From assembly GCA_013335235.1 (NCBI GenBank), contig JAAXVZ010000026.1:1-10129 (forward strand): 10,129 nucleotides of DNA, written 5' to 3'. This stretch comes from Nanobdellota archaeon. Lineage in GTDB: Archaea; Nanobdellota; Nanobdellia; Woesearchaeales; GW2011-AR15. The translations under genes were made by a program, and so were the position numbers. The notes beneath the pieces were generated by a model. It was not told the DNA's origin and did not search any database. It saw only the letters and a list, made by a program, of their open reading frames with translations. Positions 1-5,244 of the stretch are shown here, one piece after another (position 1 is the first letter of the stretch; each line of letters opens with the position of its first letter).

Positions 1-273
1 TCACACAGAGCCCGACGCCGAATTTCCGCCCTTCCATTGCACATTCCCTGAAGACCTGGGTGGAGGACCCGCCGCTCGCAAGCACCCTCTGTGCCTCTTC
101 TATCGTGATCAGAACCTGGTGGGAGGACTCCTGCCGTTCGTCAATACCAAATCCACGGGCCTCGGAGCGGTGCCGTTCCATGATCCTGCGGGTGATGATC
201 GAGAGGACGAAGAGCTCGCTTCGTTCGCTCATATCCGGGATGTCGACAAGCACGACCCGGTTCTCGTGAAGGT
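1..273 (-). other. HerA-like ATPase segment, about 60% GC
   Basis: This is the downstream half of the chimeric frame. It encodes the region from the strand before Walker B through the conserved EGRKFGVGL motif of HerA bacterial/archaeal helicase-translocases, which work with NurA in DNA end resection. By hand count, 1-240 is about 60% GC, against about 43% from 301 to 360 and roughly 40% in the rest of the window. The sequence therefore has a different compositional origin from its neighbours. The domain continues past the left edge, where the SQRP-type motif of HerA would follow. Confidence 0.7.
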
Positions 274-715
274 TTTTGATAATTTCGGGCCTCATACCAA
301 TACCATTATCCCTGACTATTATGCTGGCCGTATGATTGGATATCTGGGTGGTAACTTCAATGGTCCCGTTGATATGTGTGAATTTTATAGCGTTCCCTAA
401 GAGATTGTACAGTATCTGTTTTATCTTGGCCTTGTCGGCCAATAGAGTTTCAAGTTTCGGATCCCTGCTGACGCTTATACTGATCTCCTTCTTCGCTGCA
501 AGAGGCTGTACTAAAGCTATCATTTCTTCAAGCATGGAATCCACAGGAATGCATTCGGGGAAAAGTTTCATTTTCCCTGCCTCTACTTTAGAGATATCCA
601 GTATGTCATTTATCAGATTGAGCAAATGTCTACCGCTATTTGAAACGTTCTGTATATAACGGACTTGTTTTTGATTCAGTTCACCAAAATATCCTTCCAT
701 TCCTATCACCTTCAT
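1..715 (-). CDS. Chimeric frame: histidine kinase fragment joined to HerA-like ATPase fragment (3' end beyond window)
   Basis: I translated the minus strand from the ATG at 715; the frame stays open for 238 codons to the window edge. Residues 9-145 resemble a sensor histidine kinase: the second dimerisation helix (FGELNQKQ, then GRHLLNLINDILDISKVEAGKM), the N box (QILYNLLGNAIKF, 100-112) and the G1 box (RDNGIGM, 135-141). The F and G2 boxes never appear. From about residue 150 the protein instead matches HerA/FtsK-type DNA-translocating ATPases: NRVVLVDIPDMSE, a Walker B strand with paired acids (VLITIEEAQ, 201-209) and the MEGRKFGVGL block (227-236). The histidine-bearing helix normally N-terminal to FGELN is absent, because an in-frame TAA lies at 724-722. 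Neither half could work as built: the kinase lacks its phospho-acceptor and half its ATP lid, and the ATPase lacks Walker A. It is most likely a pseudogene fusion or an assembly join; a true fusion is less likely. Confidence 0.75.
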   Translation of the reverse strand, partial: MKVIGMEGYFGELNQKQVRYIQNVSNSGRHLLNLINDILDISKVEAGKMKLFPECIPVDSMLEEMIALVQPLAAKKEISISVSRDPKLETLLADKAKIKQILYNLLGNAIKFTHINGTIEVTTQISNHTASIIVRDNGIGMRPEIIKNLHENRVVLVDIPDMSERSELFVLSIITRRIMERHRSEARGFGIDERQESSHQVLITIEEAQRVLASGGSSTQVFRECAMEGRKFGVGLCV

Positions 716-878
716 TTTACTTTATTATGTTGCAAGCTACCAAAATCAACTAGAATTCATTGCCAGATGCAATTCTTTAATTTGCTTGAAGCCATACTCA
801 AAAGGAGAAGAGGGATATACTTAATTATTCTGTCATAAATAAATAATTTTATTAATTAAAGTCATTTTTATATAAAAT
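716..878. other. AT-rich intergenic gap
   Basis: This gap lies between the chimeric minus-strand frame and the plus-strand ACT-domain gene. It is much richer in A+T than its surroundings, especially after 820. Besides the candidate TATA elements I see no RNA gene, repeat or conserved reading frame. On the minus strand the translation around 775-745 (KELHLAMNSS, followed by stops) loosely recalls the ELRTPLNSI H-box helix of histidine kinases. It could be a decayed relic of the missing kinase N-terminus, but the match is weak. Confidence 0.4.
847..856 (+). promoter_or_regulatory. Putative TATA element for the ACT-domain gene
   Basis: The AT-only run ttttattaat is centred about 27 nt upstream of the ATG at 879, where a leaderless archaeal start would need it. 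A better-looking match, tttatata at 867-874, sits too close to the ATG to drive this gene. Read on the minus strand, that box could fire leftwards. Confidence 0.4.
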
Positions 879-1499
879 ATGTCACAATTAGAACAGAACT
901 TCAGGGAGTTCCTGACAAAAAGACCGGAGATAGAGAAATGCTATTCAGAAGGCCTTATCAACAGGCAGGCCCTTGCCAGATATATAATTGATAATAAGCT
1001 TGCGGACACCAGTCAGGCAGACGCGACTATCGCCATGCTCCGCCGATTCCAGTTCAGAAAACCTCTGGCGCAGGCAGATGTCTTCCGGGAGATGAAGACC
1101 AGCATAAAAGACGGTCTTGTCATAGTGAATTACCAGAAGAGCGAAGAACTGCTCCACGTCCTCGGGAAACTATTTTCGCAGACAAACTACACTGTCTCAG
1201 AGACATTGAAGATAATTGTAGGCACAGAGAACGTAACAATTATTACAGACAAGGCAAGAGAGCCGAAGCTTGACTTCAAGGTTTTGCATAGGCTCTCGGA
1301 GATATCTGAGATAAGCCTCCAGTTCCCCAAGAGAGCGATAGACACGAAAGGTGTCCTCTCAGCACTGACAACAGAGCTTTACATGCATGACATAACTATC
1401 TCTGAGTTCATCACAGCCTCGAGCGAGCTGCTCCTTTATGTAAAAGAGCCTTTAGTTATCAAGGCTTATGAAGTGATAAAAATGTTGAAGGCTAATTGA
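879..1499 (+). CDS. ACT-like-domain protein with predicted N-terminal helical/HTH region (putative regulator)
   Basis: A 206-aa protein. Residues 1-60 are helical and charged, with a helix-turn-helix-like stretch around 14-45 (EKCYSEGLINRQALARYII). Residues 70-125 form an alternating strand/helix segment (KDGLVIVNYQKSEELLHVLGKLF). The C-terminal 150-206 reads like an ACT module: KGVLSALTTELYMHDITISEF, then a strand (SSELLLYVKE) and a final helix (AYEVIKML). This is the arrangement seen after the catalytic domain of aspartate kinases and in small-molecule-binding regulators. No kinase domain is present, so a stand-alone ligand-sensing or DNA-binding regulator is the best guess. The start is the only sensible one, since the next in-frame Met is at residue 53. 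It converges on the radical SAM gene, with the two 3' ends overlapping by 8 nt. Family assignment is by pattern only. Confidence 0.7.
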   Translation: MSQLEQNFREFLTKRPEIEKCYSEGLINRQALARYIIDNKLADTSQADATIAMLRRFQFRKPLAQADVFREMKTSIKDGLVIVNYQKSEELLHVLGKLFSQTNYTVSETLKIIVGTENVTIITDKAREPKLDFKVLHRLSEISEISLQFPKRAIDTKGVLSALTTELYMHDITISEFITASSELLLYVKEPLVIKAYEVIKMLKAN

Positions 1500-2067
1500 G
1501 GTCTTTTCTTATCTTCAGTATCACGCCAAGCTTTTCAGTGAGCGCTTTTGCTTTTCCCTCATTGGCAAAACCTGAGACAAAGCTGCCGTAGGTGATGATG
1601 CCTTCATCAGCGCAATCCTTTGCAAACCGCAGCATCTTCTCATAGGCGTCAGGGAAAGCAGGTTTGCAGGTCTTATCATACTCTTCTTTGCTCGTAGCAT
1701 TGAGTGAGATGTTTATTTTTTTCAGGCCCGCAGATTTCAATTCCTTTGCAACCATCCTGTCAGGATAGATGCAATATGCATGGCCGCAGGTATTCAGCCT
1801 CGTGTCTTTTTTAGGGAAAGCTCTTAGCACTTCAAGGATCACATCCAGTTTCAGGGTAGGCTCTCCGACACCGCAGAATACCAGTTCCTTGTATCCTTCT
1901 TTCTTCTTTACTTCAGATATTATCTCTGCTGCAGTCGGTTCATATTTTAATTTCAGATCTGCATTGACTACCTTCTGAAGATGCCCTTTATCGCAGAAGG
2001 CACAATGATTTGTGCATCTGTTTGTGAGATTTATGTATAGGTTGTCGCCGAAGCTATAGGTTATCAT
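1492..2067 (-). CDS. Short radical SAM protein (TatD-linked-like family)
   Basis: A 191-aa radical SAM protein. The cluster-binding motif is CTNHCAFC at residues 18-25 (C18, C22, C25, spacing CxxxCxxC), directly after the first strand (LYINLTNRC). GVGEP at 66-70 matches the SAM-binding GGEP-type motif. LKKINISLNA (115-124) is the conserved strand where many family members handle substrate. Length and sequence resemble the compact radical SAM proteins often found beside TatD nucleases, with a near-minimal barrel and no SPASM or extra Fe-S domain. Substrate is unknown. Its ATG overlaps the stop of the upstream YggS-type gene as ATGA, implying translational coupling. Its own TAG lies inside the last codons of the convergent ACT-domain gene. 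Fold assignment is strong; subfamily is moderate. Confidence 0.88.
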   Translation of the reverse strand: MITYSFGDNLYINLTNRCTNHCAFCDKGHLQKVVNADLKLKYEPTAAEIISEVKKKEGYKELVFCGVGEPTLKLDVILEVLRAFPKKDTRLNTCGHAYCIYPDRMVAKELKSAGLKKINISLNATSKEEYDKTCKPAFPDAYEKMLRFAKDCADEGIITYGSFVSGFANEGKAKALTEKLGVILKIRKDLN

Positions 2068-2705
2068 CTTCTCTTCCCGAAGAGCAATGTCCCAAGCCTT
2101 ACCATATTTGCTCCTTCTTCTATCGCAATCTTGTAATCTGAGCTCATACCCATTGAAAGGAACTCAAAGTCAGGCGTTTTCTCCCTCTCATAGATTTTTT
2201 TCATTTCTCTGAAATACTGCCTCGAGGCCTCAGGGTTTTCAGTATATGGTGGGATTGCCATAAGCCCTTTAACCATGACATGAGGCAATTGCTTTATGCT
2301 TTCCAGTGTTTTATGCAATTTGTCTTTTATGATTCCGGCTTTTTGCGGCTCTTCGCCGATGTTGACTTCAACCAGGATATCCTGCTTTTTTTTGATAATG
2401 CCCGCCTGTCTGTCAATCTCTGCAGCGAGTTCAAATGAATCAACAGACTGGATGAGGTCAAACATAGAGACCGCTTTCTTGACTTTATTTTTCTGGAGCT
2501 TCCCTATGAAATGGAACTTCACATTTTTCTCTGCAAATAAAGCACGGAGCTGCGCATACTTCACATCAGCTTCCTGTATCCTGTTTTCACCTATGTCTCT
2601 TATTCCGTCAGCGATAGCTTCTTGTATCTCTTCAATGGAGCGAGTCTTAGTAGCGGCAACTGCTACCACTGGCAGTATGCTATCCCTAATTTTTTTTGCA
2701 TCCAT
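2064..2705 (-). CDS. yggS: YggS/PROSC-family pyridoxal phosphate homeostasis protein
   Basis: A 213-aa member of the alanine racemase N-terminal-domain family that binds PLP as a single TIM-barrel domain; the family acts in B6 and amino-acid homeostasis and has no established enzymatic activity. Visible signatures are the Schiff-base lysine K20 in VAVAATKTRS, GENRIQE at 39-45, FHFIGKLQKNKVK, LIQSVDS, VNIGEEPQKAG, KGLMAIPP, and near the end LSMGMSSDYKIAIEEGANMVRLGTLLFG, which holds the phosphate-binding region. The N-terminus is some 15 residues shorter than in E. coli. An upstream TTG at 2744 would extend the frame, but the added residues resemble nothing and would overlap the preceding gene's stop. 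The ATG at 2705 is preferred, with an AT-rich box about 27 nt upstream. It is followed immediately by the radical SAM gene through an ATGA overlap. Confidence 0.93.
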   Translation of the reverse strand: MDAKKIRDSILPVVAVAATKTRSIEEIQEAIADGIRDIGENRIQEADVKYAQLRALFAEKNVKFHFIGKLQKNKVKKAVSMFDLIQSVDSFELAAEIDRQAGIIKKKQDILVEVNIGEEPQKAGIIKDKLHKTLESIKQLPHVMVKGLMAIPPYTENPEASRQYFREMKKIYEREKTPDFEFLSMGMSSDYKIAIEEGANMVRLGTLLFGKRR

Positions 2706-2728
2706 AATATCCAGATAATAATGAGAAG

Positions 2729-2737
2729 ATAAAAAAA
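2729..2737 (-). promoter_or_regulatory. Weak TATA-like box for the yggS-type gene
   Basis: The minus strand reads a T-rich run ending in tttttttat, centred about 28 nt before the ATG at 2705. It is a poor TATA match, so read-through from the upstream gene is equally possible. Confidence 0.3.
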
Positions 2738-2740
2738 TAT

Positions 2741-3430
2741 TCAATATTCAGGCATAACTACTTTAGGGTTCTGTCTTTCTACCTCTGGCGCAAGGTAAAG
2801 CACACCCAGGAGCAGCGGCCGCTTCTTTGTCAGGAAATCCAGCCATGTGTCTGAGCTTCCTGGGACATTTCTCTGAACTGCTTTTGCCAGCTCCTTTTCT
2901 GCAGATGCAAAGTACGCGGTGAATCCTGCAGTATCCTCACTATACTGTCTCTCTTTTGTTCCCCAGTGCGGGATTGTCACCCATGAATAATCTGGCATAG
3001 GCATCAACTTTGCATTAGAGACACCAAGGCTGGCAATTCCTTCTAAGGCATTAGTCAGATGATGCATGTCAGTATCTGCCTGAAGGAAGAAACCTATACG
3101 TTCATCAGGTATTGCATAGATGTCTGACTCACCAAGTTCAGAAATGCCTTTCATATACAATCCAAGGTGGTCATAGACAGCAATGGCATTTGCAAGGGCA
3201 ATCGTCCCAAGAGTATTCCTTGCTCTGGCCAAAGGCATTGTTGCGTAGTCTATCCGATATTCTTTCAGATATTCCCGGACAGAGCCTTCCAGGCCGTCTT
3301 TCTGGAGGGATATGGCCTCTTTTGCTCTACTGACATGGTGCATCGCTTCCTTGGCCAGCTTTCCAAGGGCAACAGCTTTCCCGTCTCCAGACCTTATCCG
3401 TATTGCTTCTTCGTAGTCCATTTTTCTCAC
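2741..3430 (-). CDS. Unrecognised protein, 229 aa (226 aa if ATG start)
   Basis: I do not recognise this protein. Residues 1-100 look all-helical (KLAKEAMHHVSRAKEAI; ARNTLGTIALANAIAVYDHLG). A mixed segment follows with a second His pair (DTDMHHLTNALEGIASLG, 119-136). The C-terminal part is proline- and tryptophan-bearing (PMPDYSWVTIPHWG) and ends in a TRKRP-like basic stretch (LTKKRPLLLGVLYL). There is no signal peptide, clear transmembrane helix or cysteine pair, so it is probably soluble. Two starts are possible: GTG at 3430, about 28 nt from the TATA box and so leaderless, or ATG at 3421, 5 nt after a Shine-Dalgarno-like GGGGTGAG. It heads the yggS-radical SAM block, with a 35-nt gap to the next start. 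The open frame, composition and clean promoter support a real gene. Confidence 0.75.
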   Translation of the reverse strand: MRKMDYEEAIRIRSGDGKAVALGKLAKEAMHHVSRAKEAISLQKDGLEGSVREYLKEYRIDYATMPLARARNTLGTIALANAIAVYDHLGLYMKGISELGESDIYAIPDERIGFFLQADTDMHHLTNALEGIASLGVSNAKLMPMPDYSWVTIPHWGTKERQYSEDTAGFTAYFASAEKELAKAVQRNVPGSSDTWLDFLTKKRPLLLGVLYLAPEVERQNPKVVMPEY

Positions 3431-3433
3431 CCC
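3426..3433 (-). promoter_or_regulatory. Shine-Dalgarno-like site overlapping a GTG start
   Basis: The minus strand reads GGGGTGAG, 4-5 nt before the ATG at 3421. It is the best Shine-Dalgarno match I found before any start in the window. It overlaps the GTG at 3430, the alternative leaderless start of the same gene. Confidence 0.45.
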
Positions 3434-3454
3434 TTAGTAATATTAAGGTGGCTC

Positions 3455-3462
3455 TATATAAA
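3455..3462 (-). promoter_or_regulatory. TATA box for the 229-aa unknown protein gene
   Basis: The minus strand reads TTTATATA, a near-perfect archaeal box-A core. It is centred about 28 nt before GTG 3430 and about 37 nt before ATG 3421. It lies in a 59-bp gap between two co-directional genes, so this gene has its own promoter. Confidence 0.65.
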
Positions 3463-3489
3463 AACTTTAACATAAAAGACGAGAAAATC

Positions 3490-3960
3490 TCAGTTTTCTG
3501 GTTCTATAAATGACAGGGAACATAACCTCTTAATTATCTCCCTTGCTATCTCCCTTGAATGGGGGTAAGCAGCGATTGCTATTGTCATGTGGAAGCAGTT
3601 CCCTGTCTCTGTCAGCAAATATCTGTCCTGAAGCAATTCATCTTTGTCCAGTCGCATGAAGAAATGCAGGTTTGAGTCCAGCCTGCTTTCAAGCTGGGAA
3701 AGAAGAGTTGATCTGTCTTCCTGACTGAGCCGGGTGAAGAGGTTCTCCAGGACAGGCCTGATATGCCTTTCTTTAGATATATTAACTTTCAGGATGTGTA
3801 TCCTCTTATTTTCAAACCCTTCTGCAGACCGAAGGTCAATTGCAATTTTCTCTTCCTTGAAATCAAGAGGGAACAGCATCTTTATCTTTGATATGATCCC
3901 TTCCTCGTCCTCTCCTTCCCTTGAGAACACACGCATCTCGACAAAATGGGCGTATCGCAT
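3490..3960 (-). CDS. PF01877/COG1325-type RNA-binding protein (predicted exosome-associated)
   Basis: A 156-aa protein resembling the archaeal family annotated as an RNA-binding domain or predicted exosome subunit. Recognisable parts are the opening strand with RYAHFVEMRVFSREGEDEE (2-20), the following helix (EGIISKIKMLFP), a central strand (RIHILKVNISKERHIRPVL, 53-71), the helix NLFTRLSQEDRSTLLSQL and LHFFMRLDKDELL, and the closing strand FHMTIAIAAYP followed by a helix. Members are around 130-160 aa, so it is full length. The ATG at 3960 is preferred over the upstream start at 3993 because a TATA box lies 26-27 nt before it. The 11 residues gained by the longer start are hydrophobic and unlike the family. 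Function in RNA metabolism is predicted from family assignment, not shown by catalytic residues. Confidence 0.8.
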   Translation of the reverse strand: MRYAHFVEMRVFSREGEDEEGIISKIKMLFPLDFKEEKIAIDLRSAEGFENKRIHILKVNISKERHIRPVLENLFTRLSQEDRSTLLSQLESRLDSNLHFFMRLDKDELLQDRYLLTETGNCFHMTIAIAAYPHSREIAREIIKRLCSLSFIEPEN

Positions 3961-3982
3961 TTCCAGGAAGATTAATTGAATC

Positions 3983-3990
3983 AATATAAA
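3983..3990 (-). promoter_or_regulatory. TATA box for the PF01877-type gene
   Basis: The minus strand reads TTTATATT, centred about 26 nt from the ATG at 3960. This is the classic distance from box A to a transcription start and implies a leaderless mRNA, which decides the start codon of this gene. Confidence 0.65.
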
Positions 3991-4019
3991 CATATTTTTT
4001 CTAGGCAGCCATACTTAGG

Positions 4020-4027
4020 TTTATATA
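4020..4027 (+). promoter_or_regulatory. TATA box for the alpha/beta hydrolase gene
   Basis: TTTATATA is centred about 30 nt before the ATG at 4054. It lies in the 93-bp divergent gap with the PF01877-type gene, whose own TATA box is about 37 bp away on the other strand. It supports the internal ATG over the upstream ATG at 3976. Confidence 0.65.
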
Positions 4028-4053
4028 TTAATCCACTCAAGGAAGAGACTAGC

Positions 4054-4812
4054 ATGGACTTTATTGAGAATAAATTTTATAGAGGTGCTGTAACATGCAA
4101 TTACATAATCTGCGGGAAAGGAAAACCTCTATTATTCCTGCACGGGGGAGGGACAGAGGCAAGGACATATCCTGAGATAATAGGGCTCCTTTCTCAGTCA
4201 TACAAGGTCATCGCCCCAGACCTGCCAGGGTTTGGCAGGTCTTCAATGCCTGAGGGGATATGGTCATTTGACGATTATTCTGAGTTTGTCGGTGCGCTGC
4301 TGTCACATCTCAAAATAAAGTCAGCTATCGTGGTTGGCTATTCATTTGGGGCAGGTGTCGCGGTTTCACTTGCATCCAGGTCTCGGAAAGTGAAGAGCAT
4401 TATCCTTCTCAGCCCGCCTATGGCTACGGGGAGGCATGTCGACAAAAAATGGATAATGCACACTGTTATCTCAGAAGCCGCCAGGAACATACTTCTTATT
4501 AGGAGCATGCGACAGGCTAGGATGTTTTTTAGAGTGGCAGCAGACTTCATCTCAAATGTTGTTCAGAGAAGGCATAATCTGCAGTCTCTTCAGGATAGTG
4601 TGATCAAATGCCTGAATGGCTGCGAACTCCGGATGCCTGAAGATATCCCGACGCAAGTGATAATAAGCAGGGAAGACAGGATATTTTTTTCACAAGATAT
4701 AGAAAATGCGCTCAGGAATCGGTGCGAGACCAATCTGACTTATACTGATGGGCCGCATCTCTGGGTTGCTCTTTATCCTGAAAAGGCAGTGAATCTCCTC
4801 AACTTTGCGTGA
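4054..4812 (+). CDS. Alpha/beta-hydrolase fold protein
   Basis: A 252-aa serine hydrolase of the alpha/beta-hydrolase superfamily. The oxyanion-hole loop is HGGG at 30-33 after strand 3 (KPLLFLH). APDLPGFGRSS (54-64) is the usual strand-4 turn. The nucleophile elbow is GYSFGAG with Ser97. The acid is probably Asp208 (VIISREDRIFF) and the base His235 (DGPHLWVALYPEKA), so the full triad is present. There is no signal peptide, and the cap region (about 125-190) is helical and basic. Substrate cannot be read; esterase, lipase or haloperoxidase-like activities are all possible. The start at 4054 places the ATG about 30 nt from a TATA box and removes 26 residues of unrelated sequence that would overlap the divergent gene. 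It is followed after 62 nt by a membrane protein with its own promoter. Confidence 0.9.
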   Translation: MDFIENKFYRGAVTCNYIICGKGKPLLFLHGGGTEARTYPEIIGLLSQSYKVIAPDLPGFGRSSMPEGIWSFDDYSEFVGALLSHLKIKSAIVVGYSFGAGVAVSLASRSRKVKSIILLSPPMATGRHVDKKWIMHTVISEAARNILLIRSMRQARMFFRVAADFISNVVQRRHNLQSLQDSVIKCLNGCELRMPEDIPTQVIISREDRIFFSQDIENALRNRCETNLTYTDGPHLWVALYPEKAVNLLNFA

Positions 4813-4844
4813 CATATATCCTCGCCGCAAATTATTGGATAAAC

Positions 4845-4852
4845 TATATAAA
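4845..4852 (+). promoter_or_regulatory. TATA box for the small membrane protein gene
   Basis: TATATAAA is centred about 27 nt before the ATG at 4875. The spacing marks a leaderless transcript and sets that ATG, rather than the one at 4809, as the start. Confidence 0.65.
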
Positions 4853-4874
4853 TCCCTGTCTTTTACAGATTTCC

Positions 4875-5213
4875 ATGTTATTCAGGGCTCTTGGTACCGG
4901 TGACGCAGTTGGCGTCTTGATATTGCTTGGTGCAGCGATACTGCCATCAAAGCTGCTCTTCTGGGCAGCCATGTATTTTATGATCAAGGGACTTTTCTTT
5001 ATCTGGCTCTCCAGGGATATAGCAAGCTATGGGGACTTTATTGCAGGATCCTATATGTGGATACTTTCGCTTGGAATATCAATACCTTACCTTCATCAGG
5101 TAGTGATATTTTATCTGCTGCAGAAGACCATATTGACTTTCATCGCAATAGCTTTCCATGCGATGGTGTTCTATTATGATAACAAGGAGGATTTTCCTTC
5201 TTTTCTCCGATAA
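4875..5213 (+). CDS. Small integral membrane protein, 112 aa
   Basis: Strongly hydrophobic, with about four predicted membrane segments: about 11-24 (AVGVLILLGAAILP), 27-46 (LLFWAAMYFMIKGLFFIWLS), 59-72 (SYMWILSLGISI) and 76-100 (VVIFYLLQKTILTFIAIAF). The tail is short and charged (YDNKEDFPSFLR). I do not recognise the family and see no catalytic or metal motif. The start at ATG 4875 is chosen from the TATA box. The longer frame from 4809 would overlap the hydrolase stop by 4 nt and would leave that TATA box inside the coding region. The glucokinase-family gene begins 31 nt downstream under a separate AT-rich box. A membrane role is firm; anything more specific is unknown. Confidence 0.75.
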   Translation: MLFRALGTGDAVGVLILLGAAILPSKLLFWAAMYFMIKGLFFIWLSRDIASYGDFIAGSYMWILSLGISIPYLHQVVIFYLLQKTILTFIAIAFHAMVFYYDNKEDFPSFLR

Positions 5214-5221
5214 TTATTTTA
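5211..5221 (+). promoter_or_regulatory. AT-rich TATA-like box for the glucokinase-family gene
   Basis: taattatttta is centred about 28 nt before the ATG at 5245 and overlaps the stop codon of the preceding gene. It is a weaker match than the TATATA boxes elsewhere, but the spacing is right for a leaderless start. Confidence 0.45.
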
Positions 5222-5244
5222 ATGACCCTTCTTGATTAATCTAT

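Noticed and set aside
60..659. Plus-strand open frames at the left edge
   Set aside because: Their translations show no recognisable motif, while the opposite strand reads clear histidine kinase and HerA motifs over the same bases.
867..876. TTTATATA as the promoter of the ACT-domain gene
   Set aside because: It is only about 8 nt from the ATG, so transcription would begin inside the gene. It might act leftwards on the minus strand.
2383..2394. T-rich run on the plus strand as a transcription terminator
   Set aside because: It lies in the middle of the minus-strand YggS-type gene and encodes its lysine-rich IIKKKQD segment.
2706..2744. TTG start for the YggS-type protein
   Set aside because: It would overlap the preceding stop codon, uses a rare start and adds residues unlike the family.
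3976..4053. A 26-residue N-terminal extension of the alpha/beta hydrolase from ATG 3976
   Set aside because: The TATA box at 4020-4027 would lie inside the coding region. The extension matches no hydrolase feature and crosses the divergent promoter.
4809..4874. A longer start for the small membrane protein at ATG 4809
   Set aside because: A TATA box at 4845-4852 sits exactly 27 nt before ATG 4875 and would be within the longer coding region. The ATGA overlap with the hydrolase stop keeps a small doubt.
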